Assembly (NCBI RefSeq): GCF_037976325.1
Contig: NZ_CP150265.1
Location: 7,257,501-7,321,500, forward strand
Length of the DNA: 64,000 bases
Source: Paenibacillus sp. FSL K6-3182
GTDB taxonomy: Bacteria > Bacillota > Bacilli > Paenibacillales > Paenibacillaceae
Direction of reading: 5' to 3'
Shown: positions 34,153-41,645 of the stretch, one piece after another
How positions within the stretch are numbered: position 1 is the first letter of the stretch
Layout of the letters: every line of letters begins with the position of its first letter
Notes under the pieces: generated by a model
Databases searched by the model: none
Told to the model about the DNA's origin: nothing
The model's input: only the letters and a program-made list of their open reading frames with translations
Translations under genes and position numbers: made by a program

Positions 34153-36156
34153 CTATGAGCTGGAAAGCGCATTTCGAACAGCTAATATATATTTTGACTG
34201 ATCCAGCGGATTGACGCCTCGTCTTACCCGTTCCGCCTTTACATCAGGCGGACATTCGCGATATCCGGCGAAGAAGGTTGCTAGCGCACCTCTGCCCTTG
34301 GTAAGCGATCCAAATCTCGCAGGAAACTCGAGCGACGTAGCAACAGGAATGATCCCTTCAATTTCCATTCTCTCCTGCCTGACGACTGGCGTATCAAACT
34401 CACCTCGCATTAGAATGAGCTCGTTCATCAGCTTGCCGCCCGTCTCTTCTGGGGCAGAGAGGCGGAAGGACAGCATTGGCTCCAGCAGCTTTACTCCAAT
34501 ACGCGACAAGCCATCCATAATGCCCATCGGTGTTGCGACTGCAAAATCTAGCGGATGCGTATGCCATACATGATGTTCACCCTCAACGAGAGTAACCTTT
34601 ATATCCGTTACCTCCCAGCCAAAGAGCCCCTGCTGAAGCGCTTCGGGCACGCTTCTTGCCACCTCGTTCTGATAGCGGTCAAGCAGCCGCTCTGATCGGA
34701 CAACGGAGCTAAACGTTATCCCGCTCCCGCGCTCACCAGGCTCAATATGAAACCGTAGAATTGCCCAGCATGGCTTCGGCATCGTATAGGCAATGAAACC
34801 CTCGCCTGATTGAGCAGGCGTCTCTTTATAGATAACCGATGGCTGATCGAATTCAGCCTTTAAGCCGTACCGATTGTTCAGCACATGCGTGAGCACCTCA
34901 ATCTGAATCGGCCCCATGACTTTCAGGTGCAGCTCGCGCTGCTCCTGCAGCCACTGCAAATCGAGCAGCGGATCTTCATCCGCAAGCTCATGCAGCGCCG
35001 CAACGACAGCCGGATATTCGGCTTCGTTGCTCCAGCGCACCTGTACCGTCAGCAGCGGAACAGCCATCCGCGTCTCACCGGGCACAAACTCGGCGCTGCC
35101 TATAATGTCGCCAATGCGCGCCTGAGTCCAGCCGCAAACCGCTGCAATATCGCCTGCCGCGAGCAGCCCTACATCCTCGGCCTTTTGCCCATCGATTTTG
35201 CGAATCTGCGTAATTTTCTCTTCGATCTGCTGCGTCTCATTATAGACGGAATCACGATTGCGAATCACCCCGCTGTACAGGCGGACATAGGCGATTCTGC
35301 CCATCGCTGCATCGCGCTCAATACGGAAGACGACGCCCGACACCGGACCGTCTGAGACAATTTGGGGCGGCGGCAGCAGTGTAATCATCGCTTGCATGAG
35401 AGGCTCGATGCCTATCCCACGATTCGATGCGCCAAAAAGAATTGGAAATAATTCACCACGCTGCGTAAGCGCAGGCAGCAGTTGATTCAGTTCTGCTTTG
35501 GGCAGTGTGCCGCTGTCCAAATATTGAAGAAGCAACGATTCATCTTGCTCTGCCACGGCTTCCTCCAGCAGTTGCAAATAACGCTGCGCTTCCTCTGTCT
35601 CACTCCCTGATATTCCCGAAACGAGTAGGCTAACTGCACCGCTGAAACTATCCTCGATACCAAGTGGAGCCTGAACTGGCGCTGCTTGATTGGATAACAA
35701 ACGCTTAATTTGCTGGATCGTTCCTATTGGATCTGCACCGATTCGGTCCAGCTTGTTCACGTAAATAAGCGTTGGAATGTTTCGTTCTCGCAGTGCATGC
35801 CATATGACTTCTGTCTGTGCCTGCACACCCTCCACTGCCGACAGAATAAGCACCGCTCCATCCATGACGCGCAGTGATCGTTCGACCTCAGAGAGAAAAT
35901 CGACGTGCCCCGGTGTATCGACCAGGTTGATCGTTACCCCTTGCCAAGTAAAACGGGTTGCAGCTGCACGTACTGATATGCCTCTTGAGCGTTCCACTTC
36001 TAGAAAATCCGTCTGTGACGTGCCTGCATCCACGCTGCCAAGCGAACGAATGCGACCGCTATGGAATAAAATCTGCTCTGTTGTGGTCGTCTTCCCCGCA
36101 TCAACGTGAGCAAATATTCCGATGTTCCTTATATGTGTTGAAGCATTTGGCTCCAT
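34153..36156 (-). CDS. EF-G-like ribosomal-protection-type GTPase (Tet(M)/OtrA family)
   Basis: A 667-residue translational GTPase. G1 AHVDAGKTTTTEQILF, G2 in RSRGISVRAA, G3 DTPGHVDF and G4 NKLDRIGADP are intact, followed by domain II (GVVFRIERDAAMGRIAYVRL), domains III-V and the EF-G-type C-terminal region. The length is close to Tet(M) (639). Relatives include tetracycline ribosomal protection proteins and uncharacterised chromosomal paralogues in soil Firmicutes; sequence alone does not show that it confers resistance. AGGGGAT precedes the ATG. No mobile element is nearby and the codon usage looks like its neighbours, which favours a native chromosomal gene. Confidence 0.85.
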   Translation of the reverse strand: MEPNASTHIRNIGIFAHVDAGKTTTTEQILFHSGRIRSLGSVDAGTSQTDFLEVERSRGISVRAAATRFTWQGVTINLVDTPGHVDFLSEVERSLRVMDGAVLILSAVEGVQAQTEVIWHALRERNIPTLIYVNKLDRIGADPIGTIQQIKRLLSNQAAPVQAPLGIEDSFSGAVSLLVSGISGSETEEAQRYLQLLEEAVAEQDESLLLQYLDSGTLPKAELNQLLPALTQRGELFPILFGASNRGIGIEPLMQAMITLLPPPQIVSDGPVSGVVFRIERDAAMGRIAYVRLYSGVIRNRDSVYNETQQIEEKITQIRKIDGQKAEDVGLLAAGDIAAVCGWTQARIGDIIGSAEFVPGETRMAVPLLTVQVRWSNEAEYPAVVAALHELADEDPLLDLQWLQEQRELHLKVMGPIQIEVLTHVLNNRYGLKAEFDQPSVIYKETPAQSGEGFIAYTMPKPCWAILRFHIEPGERGSGITFSSVVRSERLLDRYQNEVARSVPEALQQGLFGWEVTDIKVTLVEGEHHVWHTHPLDFAVATPMGIMDGLSRIGVKLLEPMLSFRLSAPEETGGKLMNELILMRGEFDTPVVRQERMEIEGIIPVATSLEFPARFGSLTKGRGALATFFAGYRECPPDVKAERVRRGVNPLDQSKYILAVRNALSSS

Positions 36157-36226
36157 ATTGCATATCCCCTTACTCTCACTAGCTGTTCCTTTACTTATCC
36201 TACCGCTGAAAGCGTTTTACAGCAAC

Positions 36227-36267
36227 AAAAAACGACCCACCGGGCAAATGCCCGATGAGCCGTTAAT
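36227..36267 (-). terminator. Terminator of the YceI gene
   Basis: CGGGCA/TGCCCG core with flanking ACGACCCAC/ATGAGCCGT pairing, and TTTTTTG on the minus strand, just downstream of the YceI stop. Confidence 0.8.
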
Positions 36268-36286
36268 AAATATGCTTCTTAATCCA

Positions 36287-36820
36287 TTAGCCTTGATGAA
36301 TCGCTTCAATATCGATTGAAATCTTCACTTCGTCGCCAATGAGCACGCCGCCCGTTTCAAGAGCAGCATTATACGTTAAGCCGTAGTCGCTGCGTTTCAG
36401 GCTGCCCGTCGCGCTAAAGCCTACTTTATCGTTGCCCCAAGGATCTTTGCCTGCGCCTTCGAAGCTGACTGCAAATTTCTCGGAACGTGTCACGCCATGA
36501 AGGCTCACATCGCCAACAACGGAATATTCGCCGTCGTCTGTTTTTGTGATTGCTGTTGCAGTAAATATAAGCTTCGGAAACTGCTCGATATCAAAAAAAT
36601 CATTGTTGCGCAAATGTGCGTCACGATCCTTGTTGCGTGTGTCCACGCTATCAAGATCAATCATAAGCTGGATATCAGCTGAAGTCAGGTCATGCGCATC
36701 AGCGGAAATATTGGCTTCAAACGCATGAAAAGTACCTTTTACTTTTGCGATCATCATATGCTTTACCGAGAAATCGATGCTGCTGTGCGTGGAATCAACC
36801 GTCCATTGTGATTTTGCCAT
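36287..36820 (-). CDS. yceI: YceI-family lipocalin-like protein
   Basis: A 177-residue protein of the YceI family, a lipocalin-like beta barrel that binds polyisoprenoid or amide lipids. The opening WTVDSTHSSIDFSVKHMMIA, the central NNDFFDIEQFPKLIF and the closing GDEVKISIDIEAI are family signatures. Unlike many Gram-negative members it has no signal peptide and would act in the cytosol. GGAGG precedes the ATG. An AT-rich region with repeated AACTTA motifs lies just upstream (separate entry), suggesting control by an HxlR/YodB-type redox regulator. Confidence 0.9.
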   Translation of the reverse strand: MAKSQWTVDSTHSSIDFSVKHMMIAKVKGTFHAFEANISADAHDLTSADIQLMIDLDSVDTRNKDRDAHLRNNDFFDIEQFPKLIFTATAITKTDDGEYSVVGDVSLHGVTRSEKFAVSFEGAGKDPWGNDKVGFSATGSLKRSDYGLTYNAALETGGVLIGDEVKISIDIEAIHQG

Positions 36821-36839
36821 TTTAAAATTCCTCCAATAA

Positions 36840-36885
36840 AAATATTAACTTACTTTTTAAAACTTACTAACTTATATTATGTATA
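36840..36885 (-). promoter_or_regulatory. Repeated AACTTA motifs upstream of YceI
   Basis: Within 46 bases the plus strand reads TTAACTTACTTTTTAAAACT then TACTAACTTA, three copies of AACTTA. On the minus strand this gives TAAGTTAGTAAG and AAAAAGTAAGTTA, resembling the TACTTAC-type operators of YodB/HxlR-family redox regulators. The location, 15-60 bases before the YceI ATG, suits an operator overlapping the promoter. No regulator gene is adjacent. Confidence 0.4.
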
Positions 36886-36929
36886 TTTATATCTTATTGC
36901 GTAATCCTATTTATGTCAATTGCATTTAC

Positions 36930-36972
36930 AAAAAAAAAGACACCAGTGAAGTGGTTAAACTTCTCTGGTGTC
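36930..36972 (-). terminator. Terminator of the MATE transporter gene
   Basis: GACACCAG/CTGGTGTC with inner GAAG/CTTC pairing; a run of nine T follows on the minus strand. Confidence 0.85.
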
Positions 36973-37017
36973 CATTATTCCTTATGATTTGAGCAAGCAG
37001 CATTGCCTCAGCTCATC

Positions 37018-38421
37018 TTAACCCTGCAAAACTGCGGATTTCTCCTTATTATCACGCTTAACGAGCCCATATTTCTCCCATTTTCTACTCTTCCAGCGGA
37101 AAAACATAATAACGGCTCGCAGCCATTCATCTGCTGCAATCGCCAGCCAAATACCAGCGAGGCCCAGATCAAGCTGGAATACGAAGAAGTAGCCAAGCGG
37201 CAAGCTCATTGCGACCATAGAACCCATTCCGATATACAGAGGGTACTTTGCATCGCCTGATGCACGCAGTGAGTTGATAAGCACGATATTAATCGTACGG
37301 CCAGTCTCCAGCACGATGCTCAGCAGGAGCACATTTATGCCCAGCCGAACAATTTCCTCATCGTCCGTAAACATTCGCATGAGCGGCTCGCGGAACAAAA
37401 TAACGAGCAATACGGCAAGCAAGGTTACGGCACTTGCCCAGCGCACGCTTTTCCATACTTGACGGTAGGCAATCGTTTGCTCGCCTGCACCAACCATCCT
37501 GCCTACGATGATCGCAGTACCCATGCCAATTGCGAAGGCAAACAGATACGTAAACATCGAAATGTTATTCGCATAGTTTTTCGCCGCCAAGGAGGCCGCG
37601 CCAAGATACGTAGCATAATACAAAAATACGATTTGGCATGCCTGATACATCACTTGCTCCAATGCAGACGGAATGCCGATTCTCAGTATTTTAAGAATAT
37701 ACTCCTTGGACAATGCAATATAATACTTGATTTCAATCCGTACTGACATAATCCGGTACAGCATCCAGAAGAAGACGATGAGCGCTAAACCACGGCTAAT
37801 GACCGATGACAGCGCCGCACCTTGAACTCCCATCTCCGGAAATCCGAATTTCCCGAAAATAAGCAAATAGTTTCCGATAATATGAACGATATTCATGCCA
37901 AGCGATACGAACATCGCTTCCTTTGTAAAACCGTGTACACGAATAATGGCAGATATCGAGTTGATGATAGCTTGAAGGAAAATCATGCCGCCTACAATGG
38001 CTAAATAGCTTTTCGCATGTTCAAGTATTTCACCTTGCAAATTTAACGTTTGCAGCAAATGTCCGCCGAACAACACGAACATGAGGCTTATAAAAATCCC
38101 GACTACTAGATTGAGCGAGATTGCGAGCGCTGATATTTTGGCAGCTTCTACATACTTGCGAGAACCGATATATTGCGCAACGACTATGGATGCCCCGTTG
38201 CCGATTACCTCTAATAGTAAGATTGCTATATGCAAATATTGATTTGATGCACCAACGCCGGATACCGCATTATCCGAAATTGCACTCAGCATCAGCGTAT
38301 CTGCAATACCCATCAGCATAAACAAAAAGATTTCTAAAAATATGGGCCATGTCAGAAAAAATAAGCTTAAGCCCTTCTGATCCTTTTGCCCTGTTCCATT
38401 ACCAGCCTCTGCTGTTGTCAT
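37018..38421 (-). CDS. MATE-family efflux transporter
   Basis: A 467-residue integral membrane protein with twelve predicted helices in two related halves, as expected for the MATE family of cation/drug antiporters. Typical features are FLTWPIFLEIFLFMLMGIADTLMLS in the first helix (first 20 residues FLTWPIFLEIFLFMLMGIAD), VIGNGASIVVAQYIGSRKY in the loop after helix 2, and AFAIGMGTAIIVGRMVGAG in the second half. The length matches the family. AGCAGGTGA precedes the ATG. Substrate unknown. Monocistronic with its own terminator. Confidence 0.9.
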   Translation of the reverse strand: MTTAEAGNGTGQKDQKGLSLFFLTWPIFLEIFLFMLMGIADTLMLSAISDNAVSGVGASNQYLHIAILLLEVIGNGASIVVAQYIGSRKYVEAAKISALAISLNLVVGIFISLMFVLFGGHLLQTLNLQGEILEHAKSYLAIVGGMIFLQAIINSISAIIRVHGFTKEAMFVSLGMNIVHIIGNYLLIFGKFGFPEMGVQGAALSSVISRGLALIVFFWMLYRIMSVRIEIKYYIALSKEYILKILRIGIPSALEQVMYQACQIVFLYYATYLGAASLAAKNYANNISMFTYLFAFAIGMGTAIIVGRMVGAGEQTIAYRQVWKSVRWASAVTLLAVLLVILFREPLMRMFTDDEEIVRLGINVLLLSIVLETGRTINIVLINSLRASGDAKYPLYIGMGSMVAMSLPLGYFFVFQLDLGLAGIWLAIAADEWLRAVIMFFRWKSRKWEKYGLVKRDNKEKSAVLQG

Positions 38422-38622
38422 GCTGTCACCTGCTTCTATTATAAAAAGTAAAACACAAGGTATCGTAGCATATAAAATAGCTTATTGCACGTTAGAATCG
38501 TGCCTTTACATAAATATTTTTTTTGTATTTCTTCTACTAAAACAATCTTCCTATGATGCCGAGTCGCTGCCTTTTTAGAAGCAGAAGATTCACAGTTAGA
38601 AAGAAAAATCAACTATTAAACA

Positions 38623-38631
38623 TGTTATAAT
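38623..38631 (+). promoter_or_regulatory. Extended -10 promoter of the 30-residue gene
   Basis: TGTTATAAT at 38623-38631 is a TG-extended -10 element (TATAAT at 38626-38631), 51 bases before the small gene start. The -35 is weak, as is normal for extended -10 promoters. Confidence 0.45.
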
Positions 38632-38681
38632 TAGTGTCTCAATTTATTCAACGATACAGTAACAAATAAGGAGTGTACCTC

Positions 38682-38774
38682 ATGAATTCAATATTGTTTA
38701 TTGCAGCGTGGGCTATAGTTGGCATTTCTATTGGCGGTTTAATCGTGGTTTTTAAAAATAGATCTAAGAAATAA
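38682..38774 (+). CDS. 30-residue single-pass membrane peptide
   Basis: A very short gene. The ATG at 38682 follows AAGGAG (spacing 8-9) and encodes a 30-residue peptide consisting of one membrane helix (LFIAAWAIVGISIGGLIVVF) with a basic tail KNRSKK, then TAA. A promoter lies upstream and a bidirectional terminator at 38803-38846 downstream, so it has all the parts of a stand-alone transcription unit. Such small membrane peptides can modulate transporters or act as toxin-like peptides; I infer nothing specific. It lies between the MATE transporter and the acidic protein gene. Confidence 0.6.
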   Translation: MNSILFIAAWAIVGISIGGLIVVFKNRSKK

Positions 38775-38802
38775 GTATAATCCAGCCTTCTTTACAATAA
38801 AA

Positions 38803-38846
38803 AAAGACTGTGCTTGGGTCGCCATAGCAACCTAAGAACAGTCTTT
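38803..38846. terminator. Bidirectional terminator
   Basis: AAAGACTGT pairs with ACAGTCTTT, with inner CTTGGGT/AACCTAAG pairing; A run and T run on either side. Shared by the 30-residue peptide gene (+) and the acidic protein gene (-). Confidence 0.8.
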
Positions 38847-38875
38847 CTCTTTATAATATAAAATGATAGATATCA

Positions 38876-39094
38876 TTATTGCTCTTCAGACTCTTCCTCA
38901 GCTGCTTCTTCTTCAGCTGACTCTTCTTCTGCTTCCTCAGAGGATTCTTCCTCCGTAGCTGCAGCAGCTTCTTCCACTTCTTCTTCCAGTTCAGCCTCAA
39001 CAGCTTCTACTACTTCTTCAGCTGGAGCCTCTTCCGAAATCAGTTCAGCGGTTTCTTCCACGCCTTCTTGAACTACTTCTTCTTCTTGGCTCAT
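38876..39094 (-). CDS. Small, extremely acidic low-complexity protein
   Basis: A 72-residue protein made almost entirely of Glu, Ala, Ser and Val (for example EEEVEEAAAATEEESSEEAE), with no hydrophobic core and probably disordered. The reading frame is convincing despite the composition, because AGGAGG lies 8-9 bases before the ATG and a terminator follows. The high Glu content repeats GAA/GAG codons, giving a nucleotide-level repeat that could change length by slippage. Acidic disordered proteins of this type often chaperone basic or metal partners; that is speculation here. Confidence 0.65.
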   Translation of the reverse strand: MSQEEEVVQEGVEETAELISEEAPAEEVVEAVEAELEEEVEEAAAATEEESSEEAEEESAEEEAAEEESEEQ

Positions 39095-39378
39095 GTTTAT
39101 TCACCTCCTACTTCTTATTACCTTAATTGTAGCGCTTTCATAGAACTAAACAAGAGGTGTAAAATGTCGTTTCATAGGAACTATTTCCGCATTTTGTATT
39201 GTTCGATTCCATTTGCGCTTCTTCGACTTTTTTTCCCCGCCAGAGGTCTAGTACTTCGTTCCGACTTACGGCGGTTTTGCATAGCAGATGAACTAGATAA
39301 GATGTATAACGACTAGTAAAATCGCTTCTATAATATAACTGTATATGGTGCTATCATTACTTTCAGGGGGCTCATTCC

Positions 39379-40140
39379 ATGCATTATTTATTCATTTATT
39401 TTGAACTCGGCACGTTAATGCTCTTTGTCGTTTTTTCATTAATAGTTGCTGCCAAAGCATCAAAACTGGCTTATAGCCAAAACGAGCAGCAGCTTAATTA
39501 CAAAACACGCAAGCTGTTATTTTGGTCTGTTTGCTTAAGCTTCCTTACGTTGGGAATTGCTGCAGCAGATTTAATACTGGCTTCGATGACGCATCCTCAG
39601 TTTTGGACACATCGGCTGCTCATTCACACGCCGTTTGCTATCATCCCAGTGCTGCTCATTTGGCTTGGTTCTTACCCAAAAATGCGCAGGCTCATACGGC
39701 GAACGAACGCCCGGACTGATAATGCTAATGATGTAGCACGGCGCCGCCAAGCATCCGATCCCGTACTTATTGTTCCCTTTCAGTTAGCACCGCTTTGCTC
39801 ATTTGCCATGCTTTATTTTGCTTTTATTCCGCCTCATTCATTCCGCTGGTCTTTCGTGACAATGACGACCACCTTCTTTTTGTTTATTGCTTGCATCGTC
39901 TGGATGCTTCAAACTCACCGCAACCAGCTTGCAGCGGAGGCACCACCTGTTTACCGCCCTTGGCTGCGCAAATTGCGACATACTGGCGTTCTACTCGTTA
40001 TTTTAGCCATACTGGGCATTCCCTTTATGATGGCCTTTGAGGGCAATCGCCTGTCTGAGCGGCTAAGCATTATCCCCGACGGAATAGATGAAGCTTTTTC
40101 TCTGCATCCCTCGGAGCGACAAATTGTAATCCAGCACTGA
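39379..40140 (+). CDS. Multi-spanning membrane protein of unknown function
   Basis: A 253-residue protein with about six membrane helices (for example LFIYFELGTLMLFVVFSLIV, HTPFAIIPVLLIWLGSY, FVTMTTTFFLFIACIVWML, LLVILAILGIPFMMAF), two basic cytoplasmic loops (KMRRLIRRTNAR, RPWLRKLRHTG) and an unusual soluble C-terminal tail rich in Glu, His and Ser (EAFSLHPSERQIVIQH). GGGGG precedes the ATG. I do not recognise the family. It is followed by another small membrane protein gene in the same direction. Confidence 0.65.
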   Translation: MHYLFIYFELGTLMLFVVFSLIVAAKASKLAYSQNEQQLNYKTRKLLFWSVCLSFLTLGIAAADLILASMTHPQFWTHRLLIHTPFAIIPVLLIWLGSYPKMRRLIRRTNARTDNANDVARRRQASDPVLIVPFQLAPLCSFAMLYFAFIPPHSFRWSFVTMTTTFFLFIACIVWMLQTHRNQLAAEAPPVYRPWLRKLRHTGVLLVILAILGIPFMMAFEGNRLSERLSIIPDGIDEAFSLHPSERQIVIQH

Positions 40141-40278
40141 CTACCCCTATGCAGAGGAGGAGTGAGTACTAGACTTTAGTCCAGCTAACCATTTTACCTA
40201 CAGCAGGAGGACAGTTAATTTCAATGTATGCTATGCTGAATTCAGCTAATAAAACGTTGATTGGGGTGCAATAAAACA

Positions 40279-40782
40279 ATGAAGCTAAAAACCATTAGCG
40301 GGTTTGTCCTCCTGCTGCTCGGAGCTGTATTATTTCTAAACCAAGGCGAAGAATTTGGCCCAGGCAAAATATTTGCTTACTTCTGGCCATCGTTATTCGT
40401 CATACCCGTTGGGCTTTTCTTCCACTGGCTGTACTTCTCCATGATTGGCAGACGTGGATCAGGCCTATTAATTCCGGGAGGCATTTTGTTCACTGCAGGT
40501 GTCGTTTGTCAGATCGCTATGTTATTCAACAATTGGGGGTACATGTGGCCGGGCTTTATCCTCGCCGTTGCCATTGGCTTGTTTGAATTTTATTGGTTCG
40601 GCAATCGGAACAAATGGCTGCTTATTCCCATTAACATTTTGACTGTGTTGTCTATTCTTTTCTTCGCCGTCTTCTCCATTGGCTCCCTCTACAGCAAGTT
40701 TTTACTCAGCCAGCCGATCATTGCGATCATCCTTATTCTCTGCGGCGCTGTTATCCTGCTGACGAAGAAGAAAGACATCTAA
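40279..40782 (+). CDS. Small polytopic membrane protein, DUF5668/LiaF-TM-like
   Basis: About 167 residues in five predicted helices: ISGFVLLLLGAVLFLN, then FAYFWPSLFVIPVGLFFHW, LLIPGGILFTAGVVCQIA, WPGFILAVAIGLFEFYW and later IIAIILILCGAVILL. Repeated PGG/PGF turns between helix pairs resemble the DUF5668/LiaF N-terminal membrane module of cell envelope stress proteins. The start is the ATG at 40279, although the frame is open to a TTG at 40261; the ribosome binding site (GGGG) is weak. Function unknown. Confidence 0.6.
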   Translation: MKLKTISGFVLLLLGAVLFLNQGEEFGPGKIFAYFWPSLFVIPVGLFFHWLYFSMIGRRGSGLLIPGGILFTAGVVCQIAMLFNNWGYMWPGFILAVAIGLFEFYWFGNRNKWLLIPINILTVLSILFFAVFSIGSLYSKFLLSQPIIAIILILCGAVILLTKKKDI

Positions 40783-40800
40783 CAACTCCCTCCTATGGTA

Positions 40801-40809
40801 TGGTATAAT
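40801..40809 (+). promoter_or_regulatory. Extended -10 promoter before the tandem repeats
   Basis: TGGTATAAT is a TG-N-TATAAT extended -10 with a perfect TATAAT at 40804-40809. Transcription would begin near 40816, so the tandem repeat array that follows would lie in the 5' leader of the gene at 40993. Confidence 0.55.
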
Positions 40810-40819
40810 CACATGCATC

Positions 40820-40974
40820 GCGAACCTAAGCACATGCTTACGAAGTGGTTTGCTTCGCAAACCTAAGATTATGCTTACGAAGTGGTTTGCTTCGCAAACC
40901 TAAGATTATGCTTACGAAGTGGTTTGCTTCGCAAACCTAAGATTATGCTTACGAAGTGGTTTGCTTCGCAAACC
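40820..40974 (+). repeat. Four tandem 37-bp hairpin-forming repeats plus partial unit
   Basis: Units start at 40820, 40857, 40894 and 40931, each 37 bases; a seven-base partial unit GCAAACC follows at 40968. Units 2-4 are identical; unit 1 differs at three positions (GCGAACC for GCAAACC, and GCACATGC for GATTATGC). Each unit contains TAAG/CTTA and CGAAG/CTTCG, and every junction forms the perfect 17-base palindrome GGTTTGCTTCGCAAACC (7-bp stem, TTC loop). The array ends 4 bases before the AGGAGG of the next gene, so it is probably transcribed as a chain of hairpins in a 5' leader. Confidence 0.9.
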
Positions 40975-40992
40975 TTTAGGAGGAAATAAAAG

Positions 40993-41478
40993 ATGTTGTC
41001 TTTTGAACAAAAGCTTGCAATAATTGAAGGCTTTCCTGAATTAGAACGGAAGGATGTTTCTCTTGGCCGCACTAACTTCCATTACGAAGAAAGCGCACAT
41101 GAGAAAAAGTCGGTCGTGCACCATCTGCATCCGAACGGAAACGGTTATGTTTTCGCTGGCTTAGTTAAAGGTGTAGCAACCGATGACAAAGGCCTAGTCA
41201 ACATTCGCGATTTCAACGAGGAAGAGCTTCGCTCGCTTATTGAGAAATCGATTCGTTCTCTATCTATCGCACCGCCAGAGAAACCGGAATCAAAGAAAAA
41301 GAAAAAGCAAAAAGCACCGCAAGAAGAGCGCTGGATCGGACCGGACAATGCTGTGCTGACCCTGCTGTTCGAAGAAGATCTTTGGTATCTATATGCCGAC
41401 TTGAATCTGGAATCCGCTTTCGAGACTTACGAGGAAGCTGAGCAGTACTTAGAAGAAGAGCAATTTTCACGCGCCTAG
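40993..41478 (+). CDS. Hypothetical protein preceded by tandem repeat leader
   Basis: A 161-residue soluble protein with AGGAGG placed 9 bases before the ATG. Two halves (about 1-95 and 115-161) are joined by a basic linker ESKKKKKQKAP. The N-terminal half has an alternating pattern (HHLHPNGNGYVFAGLV) and the C-terminal half an aromatic, acidic one (LLFEEDLWYLYADLNLES). I do not recognise a family. Its expression is probably influenced by the four-hairpin repeat array in its leader. Confidence 0.7.
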   Translation: MLSFEQKLAIIEGFPELERKDVSLGRTNFHYEESAHEKKSVVHHLHPNGNGYVFAGLVKGVATDDKGLVNIRDFNEEELRSLIEKSIRSLSIAPPEKPESKKKKKQKAPQEERWIGPDNAVLTLLFEEDLWYLYADLNLESAFETYEEAEQYLEEEQFSRA

Positions 41479-41533
41479 CCGATACATGGCAACGAATGTT
41501 TGTTCATAGGTACCAAAATCCGTATTGCTTCAT

Positions 41534-41566
41534 AAAAGGAGAAACGATTGCTGTTTCTCCTTTTTT
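41534..41566 (+). terminator. Terminator of the hypothetical gene
   Basis: AAAGGAGAAAC pairs with GTTTCTCCTTT around a 7-base loop, followed by TTTT. Confidence 0.85.
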
Positions 41567-41645
41567 CTGTGCGTCTAAACAGGATTTTTGTCATTCCGTG
41601 TCTAATTGTAAGTAGGAGCATCTTAGACCGTGGGAGGAATTATTT

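Noticed and set aside
39068..39316. 82-residue plus-strand frame
   Set aside because: Starts in the antisense of the acidic protein gene and shows no family features.
40820..40974. CRISPR array reading of the 37-bp tandem repeats
   Set aside because: Repeats are directly adjacent with no spacers and no cas genes are present.
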